A stretch of 64,000 nt of DNA from Micromonospora aurantiaca ATCC 27029 (GTDB lineage Bacteria; Actinomycetota; Actinomycetes; Mycobacteriales; Micromonosporaceae): assembly GCF_000145235.1 (NCBI RefSeq), contig NC_014391.1:3790001-3854000 (forward strand), given 5' to 3'. Of this stretch, positions 15,583 through 24,716 are shown piece by piece. The notes under the pieces were generated by a model. That model was not told the DNA's origin. It did not search any database and saw only the letters and a list, made by a program, of their open reading frames with translations. Numbering within the stretch: the stretch's first letter is position 1; each line of letters starts with the position of its first letter. The translations under genes and the position numbers were made by a program.

Positions 15583-16863
15583 TCAGTCCTGTTCCGGAAT
15601 TTCCGGCTCCCGTAGAGCCGACCCGGCCGACAAGGCGACGGCGGCGGCGTTACGGCGACGCCGGGCCAGCAGCAGCGCTCCCCCGGCCGTCAGCACCGCG
15701 CCCACCGCCACAGTCACGCCCGTACCGGGACGCGGCCCGGGTGCCGCCCCGCCGCCCCGCAGACCGGCCTGCCCGGCCAGCGCCGAGGCCGCCCCGCCCG
15801 CCGGTGGCGCCGGCCGGTCCAGCTCCCCCGGCTCGACCAGCCGTCCCACCGCGGCGTCGCGGGGCTGCGCGAACCCCCAGTCCAGCAGCGCCGCGCCCTG
15901 CTGCCAGCCCCGCTGCGTGGTCACCTCGGCGCCGAGCAGCGTGACCACGAGACGCCGCCCGCCGCGCTCGGCCGCGCCGACGTACGTGTGCCGGGCCAGG
16001 TCGGTGAAGCCGGTCTTGCCGCCGAGCGCGCCCGGATAGTGGTCCAGCAGCATGTTGTCGTTGGAGATCGCGAACCCCTTCGCCCGCTGCGCCGGCTGGG
16101 CCGGGATCTGCGCGATCCGGGTGGCGGCGTACCTGCGGAACGCCGGGTCGGCGAAGCACGCCCGCGCGATCAGCGCCAGGTCGTACGCGCTGGTGAACTG
16201 CCCCGGTCCGTCCAGCCCGGACGGGGTGACCGCGTGCGTCTGCCGGGCGCCCAGGCGGTGCGCCTCCTCGTTCATCGCCCGCACCCCGCCGGCCAGCCCG
16301 TCCGGGCCGCCGCCGAGGCGGGCGAGCGCGTTGGCCGCCTCGTTGCCGGAACGCAGCAGCAGGCCGAGCCAGATCGTCTCGATCTGGTAGCGCCCGCCCT
16401 CCACCAGCCCGACCGCCGAGCTGCCCGGTTCGACAGCCAGGTCCCCGGCGGTCACCGTCACCTCCCGGTGCGGGTCCAGCCGGGGCAGCATGGTGGCGGC
16501 CAGCAGCAGCTTCTGCACGCTCGCCGGTACGCCGTACTCGTGCGGGCCGCAGCCGCCGAGCACCGCGCCGCTGTCCAGGTCGGCGACCACCCAGGAGGTG
16601 GCTGTCACCGCAGGCGGCGCGCTCGACGCGGGCGGGACGACCAGGCCGGCGGTGTCGAGCGCGGCGCCGCCGACGGCCCGCGCGGCCGGGTCGGGCGCCG
16701 GCGGCGGCTGCGGCGGCCGGGTCGACGGGGCCGGCACGTTCGGGCAGGGCGGCGCGGCGGGCAGCCGGCGTACGGGCGAGCGGACGGCGGCCACGGCCGG
16801 TGTCGCCGGCACCGGCAGCAGCAGGGCGGCGGCCAGCGCCACGAAGGGTCCCCAGGTCCTCAT
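15583..16863 (-). CDS. D-alanyl-D-alanine carboxypeptidase (S11, PBP5/6-like), copy A
   Basis: The 426-residue product has an N-terminal signal peptide, a Pro-rich linker, then the penicillin-binding active-site triad: SVQK (S-x-x-K), SGN, and GKTG within YPGALGGKTGFTDLARHTYVG. A C-terminal hydrophobic helix followed by ARRRR anchors it in the membrane. It trims the terminal D-Ala from peptidoglycan pentapeptides. I use the ATG at 16863, which has TAGCGT seven bases upstream (leaderless). It is highly similar to the copy at 18909-20192. Confidence 0.93.
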   Translation of the reverse strand: MRTWGPFVALAAALLLPVPATPAVAAVRSPVRRLPAAPPCPNVPAPSTRPPQPPPAPDPAARAVGGAALDTAGLVVPPASSAPPAVTATSWVVADLDSGAVLGGCGPHEYGVPASVQKLLLAATMLPRLDPHREVTVTAGDLAVEPGSSAVGLVEGGRYQIETIWLGLLLRSGNEAANALARLGGGPDGLAGGVRAMNEEAHRLGARQTHAVTPSGLDGPGQFTSAYDLALIARACFADPAFRRYAATRIAQIPAQPAQRAKGFAISNDNMLLDHYPGALGGKTGFTDLARHTYVGAAERGGRRLVVTLLGAEVTTQRGWQQGAALLDWGFAQPRDAAVGRLVEPGELDRPAPPAGGAASALAGQAGLRGGGAAPGPRPGTGVTVAVGAVLTAGGALLLARRRRNAAAVALSAGSALREPEIPEQD

Positions 16864-16963
16864 GACCCGGACGCTAGCCACGCCGACCCGAACGGGTCAC
16901 CGGCTCCGGGATTCGCGTTCCGGCGCCGCGGGCGCGCGGTAGGCTCCGCCGCCCGCTCGCGGA

Positions 16964-17686
16964 TCAGCGCGCGCGGAGCCCGTGGCCGGCGAGCGGGCCG
17001 ACGTGCCATCCGCGCCGGCGACACTCGGCCAGCACGCGCGGAAGCGCGGCGAGACCGGCCCGCCAGGCGCCCGGTGCGGCGGTACGGGAGGAGTCGTGCA
17101 GCAGGATCGTGCCGCCCCCGTCCAGCCCGGCCAGGACGGTGCGTGCGACGGTGCCGGCGGTGGCCGTGGCGGTCCAGTCCCGGCCCCAGCAGCTCCACAG
17201 CACCGGCCGCAGGCGCAGCCGCCGGGCGGCCACGAGCGCGGCGGTGGTGAGCACGCCGTACGGCGGTCGCAGGAACCGGGGCGGACGACCGGTCACGTCG
17301 GTGACCAGGTCGTACGCGCGGGTCAGATCGCGAACCGTGCGAGCCGGGCCGCGCAGCAGCAGGTTGTCGTGCGTCCAGCCGTGCACGGCCATCTCGTGGC
17401 CGTCGCCGACCACCCGGCGACCCAGCGCCGGGTGGCGCCGCAGCATCGCGCCGAGCACGAAGAACGTGGCGCGGACCCGGTGCGCCGCCAGCACGTCCAG
17501 GACGTGGCCGGTGGACTCCGGGTCCGGGCCGTCGTCGAAGGTCAGCGCGACCCGGTCGGGCGCCCCGAGCCCGTGCAGGCCGGGCAGCAGCAGCCGCCGT
17601 ACGGCGGGCAGGGCCGTCACCACCGGCGCCGCCTGCACCGCCGGCAGCGCGAGCGCGGCGGCCCGGGCGAGGGTGGCGGCTCTCAT
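16964..17686 (-). CDS. Polysaccharide deacetylase (NodB domain)
   Basis: The 240-residue protein has a short hydrophobic N-terminus and a NodB homology domain: VALTFDDGPDPESTGHVLDVL (motif 1 with the catalytic Asp pair), HGWTHDN (metal His pair), RPPYG (motif 3), DWTATAT (motif 4 region) and TILLHDSS (motif 5, catalytic His). It should de-N-acetylate an envelope glycan such as peptidoglycan or a lipid-linked sugar. Its ATG overlaps the stop of the glycosyltransferase gene by four bases, so both are translated together. Confidence 0.92.
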   Translation of the reverse strand: MRAATLARAAALALPAVQAAPVVTALPAVRRLLLPGLHGLGAPDRVALTFDDGPDPESTGHVLDVLAAHRVRATFFVLGAMLRRHPALGRRVVGDGHEMAVHGWTHDNLLLRGPARTVRDLTRAYDLVTDVTGRPPRFLRPPYGVLTTAALVAARRLRLRPVLWSCWGRDWTATATAGTVARTVLAGLDGGGTILLHDSSRTAAPGAWRAGLAALPRVLAECRRRGWHVGPLAGHGLRAR

Positions 17687-18846
17687 CGCAGCCCGCCGGT
17701 GGACTGGAGCAGCGCGGCGAGGACGGCGACCGCGTCGCCGACCGGGTCCAGCAGGGGGCGACGTGTACCGGCCGGGCCCGCGGGCGGTGCCCGGCGTGCC
17801 GCCTCGGCGACCAGGCCGGCCGGGTCCTGGGACACGTCGTCGCGGGACGGGGCCACCGGTCCGGTCCCGATCACCGCCGCGAGCACCGGCCCGAGTTGCT
17901 GCGGTGTGGCAGCCCACCGGCTCAGGCCGGCGCGGGCCAGGATCGCGGCGTTCGCGCGTCCGTGCCCGGCGATGGGCCGGTACGTGACCACCGGCAGCCC
18001 GGCCGCCAGCGCCTCCTGGCAGGTCAGCCCACCGGCGTTCTCCACCATGACGTCGACGGCGCGCATCAGCGCCGGCATGTCGTCGACCCAGCCCAGCACG
18101 TGCCGGCCGGCGCCGCGCAGCCGGTGGCGCAGCGCCGCGTTGTGCCCGCACACCACGACCGGCCGGACGCCCGCGGCGGCGACCTCGGCCACCGTGGCCG
18201 CCACCTCGCCGGTGCCCCAGGAGCCCGCGACGACGAGCGCGAGCACACCCTCGGCCGGGAGACCGAACCGCTGCCGGGCCCGCCGCCGGTCCTCCGGGCC
18301 GGTGCGGGTGAAGGCGCGGGACACCAGCGGCTGCACCGCGGTGACGTCGGCGGCGGAGGCCTGGTGCGTCTCGGCGTGGCGGACCGCGCAGTACACGTCG
18401 ACGCCCGGCGCGAGCCAGGTCGGGTGCACCACGAAATCGGTCACATAGGTGATCACCGGGACACGGAGCCGCCCGCGGCGCCGCAGCGGGCCGAGGAGCT
18501 GGTTGGCGAACGGATACGTGGTGACCACGGCCCGCGTGTCGGGCGGGATGCAGCGGCGCAGGTGACGTCGGAACGGCCGCAGCAGTGCGCGGATCGCGCG
18601 TACGGCGGTCTGCGAGCTGCCGGTCAGCCGGAACAGCGCGTGGTAGCCCCAGGGAAGCCGGTGCAGCACGCCCCGGTACGTCTCGCGTACCGCCCGGTGG
18701 ACCGGGTGGGGCAGCAGGTGCAGGAGGTTCAGCCGGTCCACCGCGAAGCCCCGCGCACGCAGCCGGTGCGCCAGCTCGTCGGCAGCCCGGTCGTGTCCGG
18801 CGCCGATGTCCGCCGAGACCACCACGATCCGGCCCGGGTGCTCCAT
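17683..18846 (-). CDS. GT28-type glycosyltransferase (MurG / MGDG-synthase-like)
   Basis: The 387-residue protein begins with VVVSADIGAGHDRAADELAHRL, the acceptor-lipid N-terminal motif of processive diacylglycerol glycosyltransferases and MGDG synthases. In the C-terminal half VVAGSWGTGEV and DVMVENAGGLTCQEALAAGLP supply the donor-nucleotide-binding loop seen in MurG and MGDG synthases. It probably transfers a UDP-sugar to a membrane lipid. Coupling to a deacetylase gene suggests an N-acetylated sugar, later trimmed. The start is uncertain; only a weak TATGCG precedes it. Confidence 0.85.
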   Translation of the reverse strand: MEHPGRIVVVSADIGAGHDRAADELAHRLRARGFAVDRLNLLHLLPHPVHRAVRETYRGVLHRLPWGYHALFRLTGSSQTAVRAIRALLRPFRRHLRRCIPPDTRAVVTTYPFANQLLGPLRRRGRLRVPVITYVTDFVVHPTWLAPGVDVYCAVRHAETHQASAADVTAVQPLVSRAFTRTGPEDRRRARQRFGLPAEGVLALVVAGSWGTGEVAATVAEVAAAGVRPVVVCGHNAALRHRLRGAGRHVLGWVDDMPALMRAVDVMVENAGGLTCQEALAAGLPVVTYRPIAGHGRANAAILARAGLSRWAATPQQLGPVLAAVIGTGPVAPSRDDVSQDPAGLVAEAARRAPPAGPAGTRRPLLDPVGDAVAVLAALLQSTGGLR

Positions 18847-18908
18847 GCCGGGCGCATACCCACGGAACCGGTGTCCACGCGACCCCGCCCGGGGCGCCGG
18901 TGACCGGG

Positions 18909-20192
18909 TCAGGCGCGGCGGCGTCCGCGGCGGCGGGATCGGCCGCGGCGGGCGGCGAGCACCGCCGCCACCCCGCCGACGGTGAGGGCCAGCAGACCGG
19001 CGACCGGCACGATCACCCGCCAGTCCCCGTCGCCGATGCGGTGCAGCGCCGTCCCGGCCGGTCCCCGCCACGGCGGGGAGGCGGTACGTCTCGGTTCGGC
19101 GGCCGCCGCCTGCCGGGGCTCCGCCGCCTCGGCGTCCCGCTCACCCGGCTCGACCAGCCGGCCGACCGAGGCGTCCCGGGGCAGCCGGAAGGCCCAGTCG
19201 AGCAGCTGGGCGCCCTGCTGCCAGCCGCGTACCGGGCGGGCCTCGGCGCCGAGCAGCGTCACCACGAGGCGGCGTCCGTCCCGCTGCGCGGCGCCGACGT
19301 AGCTGTGCCGGGCCAGCTCGGTGAAGCCGGTCTTGCCGCCGAGCGCGCCGGGATAGCGGTAGATGAGCTGGTTCTCGTTCTGGATCTGGAACCCGCCCTT
19401 CTTCAGCGCGGGCTGGGCCGGGATCTGCGTGCGCTCGGTGAGCGCGTACCGGCGGAACGCGGCGTCGGCGAAGCAGGCCCGCGCGATGAGCGCCAGGTCG
19501 TACGCGCTGGTGAACTGGCCGGGACCGTCCAGGCCGGACGGCGTGACCGCGTGCGTCTGCCCGGCGCCGAGCCGGCGGGCCTGCTCGTTCATCTCGGCGA
19601 CGCCTGCCTGCGCGCTGCCGGCGCCGAGGCGGGCCAGCATGTTCGCGGCGTCGTTGCCGGACTGGAGCAGCAGGCCCAGCCACAGCGTCTCCACGCTGTA
19701 GCGGCCGCCGACGAGCAGGCCGACGGCCGAGCTGCCCGGCTCGATGTCCAGGTCGGCGCGGGTGGCGACGGCGACGTGCTTCGGGTCCAGCCGGCTCAGC
19801 ATGGTGGCGGCCAGCAGCAGTTTCTGGGTGCTGGCCGGGGTGCCGGGGACGTGTGCGCCGCACGCGCCGAGGACCTCGCCGGTGTCCAGGTCCGCCACGA
19901 GCCAGGTGGTGGCGGTGACCGCCGGGGGCGCGGGGCTGCCCGGTGGCACGACCAGCCCGGCACCGGCCAGCGCCTCGCCGCCCACCGCCGCCTGTTCGGG
20001 CGTCGTGGCCGGCGGTGCCGGGCGGGGCGGCCGGCTGACCTTCGGGGCGGGCAGGCGCGGGCAGGGCACGGGAGCGGCGCCAGGGGCGGCAACCGGGGCG
20101 GCGGGTGTGGTGGCCGGGGCGGCGGCCGGGGCGGGCGTCCCGGCGGCGAGCAGGGTGACGGCGGTGGCGGCGGCCAGGGCCCGGGCTCTCAT
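18909..20192 (-). CDS. D-alanyl-D-alanine carboxypeptidase (S11, PBP5/6-like), copy B
   Basis: This 427-residue protein is a close paralogue of the product of 15583-16863: signal peptide, Pro/Ala linker, STQK as S-x-x-K, SGN, and GGKTGFTELARHSYVG, then a C-terminal membrane helix and a basic RRGRRRA tail. Segments such as THAVTPSGLDGPGQFTSAYD are shared exactly, but the tail differs. It is a membrane-bound carboxypeptidase acting on peptidoglycan stems. The start is leaderless-like (TAGGGT eight bases upstream), so this copy has its own promoter. Confidence 0.93.
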   Translation of the reverse strand: MRARALAAATAVTLLAAGTPAPAAAPATTPAAPVAAPGAAPVPCPRLPAPKVSRPPRPAPPATTPEQAAVGGEALAGAGLVVPPGSPAPPAVTATTWLVADLDTGEVLGACGAHVPGTPASTQKLLLAATMLSRLDPKHVAVATRADLDIEPGSSAVGLLVGGRYSVETLWLGLLLQSGNDAANMLARLGAGSAQAGVAEMNEQARRLGAGQTHAVTPSGLDGPGQFTSAYDLALIARACFADAAFRRYALTERTQIPAQPALKKGGFQIQNENQLIYRYPGALGGKTGFTELARHSYVGAAQRDGRRLVVTLLGAEARPVRGWQQGAQLLDWAFRLPRDASVGRLVEPGERDAEAAEPRQAAAAEPRRTASPPWRGPAGTALHRIGDGDWRVIVPVAGLLALTVGGVAAVLAARRGRSRRRGRRRA

Positions 20193-20293
20193 GAGAAGGC
20201 ACCCTACCGAGCCCGATGATCAGGTCGGGACGGCTCACCGGTGTCGTGACGCCGCGCCGACCGGACGCTCCCGGTGGGTGACCGGCCGGGATG

Positions 20294-20710
20294 TCAGCGC
20301 ACGCCGCGCAGCCACCACCGCTGCCACGGCGTCTCCACCGCGCGCCGGTGGTAGTGGGAGCGGACCCAGGCCACTGCCCGCGCGGGCGGCAGCCCGTCCA
20401 GCACGGCGAGCGCGGCGAGTGCGGTGCCGGTGCGCCCGACGCCGCCGTGACAGGCCACCTCGACCCGCTCCCCCGCGTACGCGCGCCGCCACGCCTCCCG
20501 CAGCGCGTCGAGGGCGTCGGCGCGGTCGGCCGGGATCCAGAAGTCGGGCCAGCGGACCCGCCGGACCGGCCATTCCGGCTCGGGACCGGGCGCCAGCAGC
20601 AGGGCGAAGTCGGCGGGCGAACCGGGCTCGGCGACCCGGCGTCCGCGCACGGTGGCGCCCCCGGGCAGCGTGAGCAGGCCGGCCTGGTCGGTCCACGGTG
20701 TCGCGTCCAT
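20294..20710 (-). CDS. Protein-tyrosine phosphatase (dual-specificity-like)
   Basis: The 138-residue protein carries the C-x5-R signature in VEVACHGGVGRTGTALAAL, where Cys and Arg form the phosphate loop. An upstream Asp (in the WPDFWIP segment) is a candidate general acid. Proteins of this short length dephosphorylate Tyr residues or small substrates. There is no N-terminal signal, so it acts inside the cell. A sequence like CACAAT lies five bases before the ATG. Confidence 0.8.
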   Translation of the reverse strand: MDATPWTDQAGLLTLPGGATVRGRRVAEPGSPADFALLLAPGPEPEWPVRRVRWPDFWIPADRADALDALREAWRRAYAGERVEVACHGGVGRTGTALAALAVLDGLPPARAVAWVRSHYHRRAVETPWQRWWLRGVR

Positions 20711-20738
20711 GGCTCATTGTGTCGTGCCGGCCGGACAC

Positions 20739-20775
20739 GTGAGTACCCGCCGGACCGGGTCCGGCGGGCACTCAC
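20739..20775 (-). terminator. Terminator of the LPxTG gene
   Basis: The arms, GTGAGT then CCCGCCGGACC and GGTCCGGCGGG then ACTCAC, form a long stem with one internal mismatch. It lies 34 bases after the stop of the surface-protein gene and before the phosphatase gene. Confidence 0.6.
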
Positions 20776-20808
20776 GATCGAGCCGGGTCGTCCCCGGCGC
20801 GCCTCGGA

Positions 20809-21429
20809 TCAGCCGAGGCGACGGCGGCGCCAGGCCATGGAGGCCAGGAGCAGCACCGCACCGGCGGCGGCGAGGCCACCACCGAGCTTCAGCGGCGTGC
20901 CGATGCTGTCACCGGTGACCGGCAGTCCACCCTTGTGCGGCGGCCGGGTCGGCCGCGGCGGCAGGACGGTGCCGGTGGCGCTGGCGATCCGTCCGGACGT
21001 CAGACCGGTGGCGGTGAACGTGTACCGGCCCGGCCGGGTCGGCCGGTAGGTGACGGTGAAGTTGCCGCTGGCGTCGGCCGTCACGGTGAACGTGGTCGGC
21101 GCCGGCTGCGGCTGGGCACGGTTGGGCGTGTAGGCGACAGGCGCCATCGCCACCGTGCTGCCGTCGCTGCGCCGCGCGGTCCCCTCGGCCGGGGCGGCCG
21201 CGGGCAGGCCCGAGATCGCCACGTCGATCCGCACCGACTCGTTCGGCGCGAAGTTCGAACCCCGCAGGGTGAACGTCTCGCCGAGCCGGATGGTGGTCGG
21301 TGAGACGGTCAGCGACGCGACCTCGGGCGGGTAGACCGGGGGCTGCGGCTGCGCCGCCCCGGCCGCGGTCGGCACGGCCGCTACGGCCAGGCCCACCGTG
21401 AGCGCCATGATGATGCGGGATAGCCGCAT
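20809..21429 (-). CDS. LPxTG-anchored surface protein with Ig-like domain
   Basis: The 206-residue protein has a signal peptide (hydrophobic core about residues 4-24, ending TAAGAA), a beta-rich middle with the pattern SLTVSPTTIRLGETFTLRGS typical of an Ig-like repeat, then LPVTG (about residue 166), a hydrophobic helix and a positive tail RRRRLG. A sortase should therefore attach it to peptidoglycan. AGGAGGG fixes the start at 21429. The gene begins 13 bases downstream of the DUF4012 stop codon, so both belong to one operon. Confidence 0.9.
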   Translation of the reverse strand: MRLSRIIMALTVGLAVAAVPTAAGAAQPQPPVYPPEVASLTVSPTTIRLGETFTLRGSNFAPNESVRIDVAISGLPAAAPAEGTARRSDGSTVAMAPVAYTPNRAQPQPAPTTFTVTADASGNFTVTYRPTRPGRYTFTATGLTSGRIASATGTVLPPRPTRPPHKGGLPVTGDSIGTPLKLGGGLAAAGAVLLLASMAWRRRRLG

Positions 21430-21442
21430 GATGGTTTCCCTC

Positions 21443-23227
21443 CTACTGTTCACAGCTTGGTGCGTTGACTACTTGGGTGGTCCATGGGGTGACGGTGGGC
21501 GTGTGCACCAGCTCGGCCGTCCCGGCGCCGGTCTTGCCGGTGAGCACCGTGACGTCGAGCGTCCGGGTCTGCCCCGGGCGCGTCTCCACGTTCGCCACCG
21601 CAACCTGGCGGCGGCCGTGGGTGCCACTGCCCATCGCGGTGTCCCGCCCGTCCAGCCGGCCGGTGAGCACGGCGCCGCCGGTGGGCGTGTGGACGGAGAC
21701 GAAGGTGCGTGCGGTGTACTTGTCGCCGGCCAGAGCAAGCCCGGTGACCGACTTGCTCAGGCCCGACTTCGGGGCGGTGGAGTGCACCGTGACCCGCAGC
21801 CGCAGCTCACGGCGCCCGTCCGGGTGGCATTCGCCGACCGTCACGGTGGCCGAGAACCTGAGGTAGTAGCCGAGCTTCGCGCCGCTGCCGTCGTTGAGGA
21901 ACACGCCGACAGTCGGCACGGAGTCCTTCTCCGGGAGCTGACCGGCCAGTCGGCTGCCGGCCAGTGCGCGTTGCTCCTCAGATCGGACACTCCAGAACAA
22001 TATCCGACGTTCATTGATTGAACGGGTAAAAACGGTCAAAAGCGCGCGCGGGTCGACCGTCTTGGTGAACAGGGTGTCGAAGACGCCCGAGGCGGCCTTG
22101 GTGAAGTACTCGTCCTGGTCCTTCGTGTCCAGGTCCCGGTACGAGTCACTGAGGAGCGTCCGTACGGCGGTGGCGGCGCCCAGCGACGGCCCGTCCGGCA
22201 CGTTCACCGGACCCACGACGCCGAGCAGGTACGACAGGACCACCGGGTCGACCGCCAGGACCCCGTCCACAGTGGTGCCGGTCCGGCGGCGCACCATGTC
22301 CCGGTAGAGCGCGGCGGCGGCCGGGAAGTCCGGGTTGAGGTTCACGTCCGCCGGATAGATGCCCGGCAGCTCGCCCCAGAGCCGCTTCGCCTCCGCGTCG
22401 ACCTTGAGTGGCGGGTCGAAGAAGCGCAGGTCCGACGAGCTGCCCTGCTTCACGAGGCGGATCCGCCCACCCTCGGCGCGCAGGACGGCGTACGCGCCGA
22501 ACATGCCACCGGTGGCGCGCAGCTCGGCCGGGTTCTGCGAGACCAGCAGATAACTGCGCGGTCCGTCCGCGCCGAGCAGCGGCGGCAGCAGCCGGGCGCC
22601 GCGGTCAGCCGCCGAGGTCAGCTCGCCGAGCTGGTCCAGCTCGGCGCGCAGCGCGGTGACCGCGTCGCGTACCTGCGTCACGAGGTCACCGGTGGGCACC
22701 TGCCGCAGCCGGTCGGCGGTCCGGCGTACCGCCTGGTCGGCGGCGGAGACCTCGGCCGAGACGGCGCGCAGGCGGGCCAGATCCAGCTTGCCCTGCTTCG
22801 GTACCAGCGAGGCGAGGTCGACGCGCAGCAGCGTGGGGAACGCCAGCCGGGCCAGATCGTCCACCGCCACCGAGATCTGCCGCACCGCGGCGAGGTTGTC
22901 CCCCGCGTACGGCGTCTGCTGGCCGACCCACCACACCGGATCCCCGGTCTCGCCGCGCGCGGCGGCGGCCTGCTCCTGCAATGCGGCGAGCGTGCGCTGG
23001 GCCCGGGCCACGTCGCCGTCGAGCACCTGGGCGCTGAGTTCCCGGGCCAGCCCGGCGGCGTTCACCAGGTGAGCGCGGGCCTGCCAGCCCCGGAACGCGA
23101 CCCAGCCACCGGCGCTGAGCAGCACCGACACGACGACCAGCCCGGTCAGCAGGATCCGGCGGACCCGGGTGCGCCGGCGCCGACGCGAGCGGCGCCGCCG
23201 GACGGGCGTGGCACCAGGTCCGCTCAC
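21443..23227 (-). CDS. DUF4012 family membrane protein
   Basis: The 594-residue protein starts with an Arg-rich cytoplasmic tail (RRRRSRRRRR), one transmembrane helix (about residues 27-46) and a large extracytoplasmic domain with DUF4012 features: SYLLVSQNPAELRATGGMFG, LNPDFPAAAALYRDMV and VDGVLAVDPVVLSYLLG. The family is common in Gram-positive exopolysaccharide and pilus-like gene clusters; its biochemical role is not known. It lies directly upstream of the LPVTG surface protein and near sugar enzymes, so it may help assemble a surface polymer. Confidence 0.88.
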   Translation of the reverse strand: MSGPGATPVRRRRSRRRRRTRVRRILLTGLVVVSVLLSAGGWVAFRGWQARAHLVNAAGLARELSAQVLDGDVARAQRTLAALQEQAAAARGETGDPVWWVGQQTPYAGDNLAAVRQISVAVDDLARLAFPTLLRVDLASLVPKQGKLDLARLRAVSAEVSAADQAVRRTADRLRQVPTGDLVTQVRDAVTALRAELDQLGELTSAADRGARLLPPLLGADGPRSYLLVSQNPAELRATGGMFGAYAVLRAEGGRIRLVKQGSSSDLRFFDPPLKVDAEAKRLWGELPGIYPADVNLNPDFPAAAALYRDMVRRRTGTTVDGVLAVDPVVLSYLLGVVGPVNVPDGPSLGAATAVRTLLSDSYRDLDTKDQDEYFTKAASGVFDTLFTKTVDPRALLTVFTRSINERRILFWSVRSEEQRALAGSRLAGQLPEKDSVPTVGVFLNDGSGAKLGYYLRFSATVTVGECHPDGRRELRLRVTVHSTAPKSGLSKSVTGLALAGDKYTARTFVSVHTPTGGAVLTGRLDGRDTAMGSGTHGRRQVAVANVETRPGQTRTLDVTVLTGKTGAGTAELVHTPTVTPWTTQVVNAPSCEQ

Positions 23228-23330
23228 GGATTCCCCCTATGCGTCGGTCGAATCAGACACAATTCGCGATCGAGTGCTTTTTAGCATGAAAAAGTGCCTG
23301 TTCGAGGTGTTATTCGACACTCTGAACGAT

Positions 23331-24572
23331 TTAACTGCTGTGTGCGAACTTTGTTCGGTTCGACGGTCGCTCGGCCGCCTCGTGCAGCAGCGCCTCGATC
23401 CGGTCCACACCGGCGCGCATCGACATGTCCCGCAGGTACGCGTCACGTCCCCGCCTGCCCATGTCGAGCCGGGCGGCCGGCGGGATGGCGGCGGCCAGCC
23501 AGAAGCGGTCGGCCAGCGCCGCCCAGTCCTCCGGCGGGCAGGACAGGCCGGCGCGGGCCCGCTCCACCACCTCCGCCGTCTCCCCCGCCGCGGAGGCGAC
23601 CACCGGCGCGGCGCAGGAGAGCGCGGCCTGGAGCTTGCCGGGCACCCGGCCACGCAGCTCCGGCAGGTCGCGCTGGGCCACGAGCTGGTAGTCGGCGGCG
23701 GCGTAGAGCTGCGGCATGTCCACCGCGGACCGTCGCTCCAGGAACCGGACGTTGTCCGCGCCGAGGTCGGCGGCGAGCCCTCGCACCCGCCGCTCCTGCG
23801 GACCCGAACCCACGAGCACCAGATCCATCCGGTCGCCGAGCGCCGCCGCCGCGCGGACCGCCGTCTCCAGATCCTGGCGCGCGCCGATCGTCCCGGCGTG
23901 CATCACCACGCAGCGGTCGTCCCGGCGGACCAGCCGCCGCACGGCCGGACCGGCCTGGGTGGGCCGGAAGATCCGCTCGTCGGTCCAGTTCGGCGCGGCG
24001 CGCACCCGGCCCGGGTCGGCCCCGCCGGCGCGGACCAGATCCGCCATGAACGGCGAACCGACACCCACCACCGCCGACTCCCGGTAGAGGCGGCGGGTGG
24101 CTGCCTCCAGCCGCGCCGGCCACCCGCTGTCCTGCGCCGAGCGCCCGTCCCGCTCCGTCCACACGTCCTGCACGTGCAGCACGGTCGGCGTACGGCCGAG
24201 CAGCCGCAGCAGCCCGGTGGCCGCGAAGGTGACCGCCGGATGGCCGTAGACGTAGAGCACGTCGACGTCGCGCAGCAGGCCCCGGCCGGCGAGCGCGGCG
24301 CTGCCGGCGAAGGAGAGCCAGGTCGCGGCGCGGGCACGGGCGGAACCGTCGCCCGCGGCGTACCGGGGCACCCGGCGCACGGTCAGCCGCTCGCTGTGCG
24401 TCTGGTGCCGCCAGCGCTGCCGCCAGCCGGGATAGACGTGGCCGCCCGGGTAGTCCGGGAAGCCGGTGAGCACCCGTACCTCGTGGCCCCGGGCCACCAG
24501 CTCCTCGGCCAGGCTGCCCGGGACGAACGCCGGCTCCGGCGGGAAGTGGTAGGTGAGGATGCCGACCCTCAT
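23331..24572 (-). CDS. GT4-family glycosyltransferase
   Basis: The 413-residue protein shows the WbuB/colanic-acid-type GT-B fold: MRVGILTYHFPPEPAFVPGSLAEELVARGHEV at the N-terminus, MHAGTIGARQDLETAVRAAA at the start of the donor domain and RGRVPGKLQAALSCAAPVV holding the E/K-x-P-x-K motif. A conserved Glu is seen in AAGETAEVVE. It probably builds an exopolysaccharide repeat unit. The start at 24572 is the first one matching the family N-terminus. It is divergent from the tyrosine-phosphatase gene. Confidence 0.9.
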   Translation of the reverse strand: MRVGILTYHFPPEPAFVPGSLAEELVARGHEVRVLTGFPDYPGGHVYPGWRQRWRHQTHSERLTVRRVPRYAAGDGSARARAATWLSFAGSAALAGRGLLRDVDVLYVYGHPAVTFAATGLLRLLGRTPTVLHVQDVWTERDGRSAQDSGWPARLEAATRRLYRESAVVGVGSPFMADLVRAGGADPGRVRAAPNWTDERIFRPTQAGPAVRRLVRRDDRCVVMHAGTIGARQDLETAVRAAAALGDRMDLVLVGSGPQERRVRGLAADLGADNVRFLERRSAVDMPQLYAAADYQLVAQRDLPELRGRVPGKLQAALSCAAPVVASAAGETAEVVERARAGLSCPPEDWAALADRFWLAAAIPPAARLDMGRRGRDAYLRDMSMRAGVDRIEALLHEAAERPSNRTKFAHSS

Positions 24573-24716
24573 GACCGCGCTCCCGGCGCGGCTTTCCGGA
24601 CGGCCGGGCACCGCAGCGCGTACCATTCCCGCATCCCCTCTGCGTCCGGCCGCGACCGCCGGAAGAACGCCGTCGCGGCACCCTCCGTCGCGACCGTGCC
24701 GACGAGAGGGGTGCAG

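Noticed and set aside
18585..20219. 544-residue plus-strand frame over the carboxypeptidase
   Set aside because: It is antisense to the well-supported S11 carboxypeptidase gene and low-complexity.
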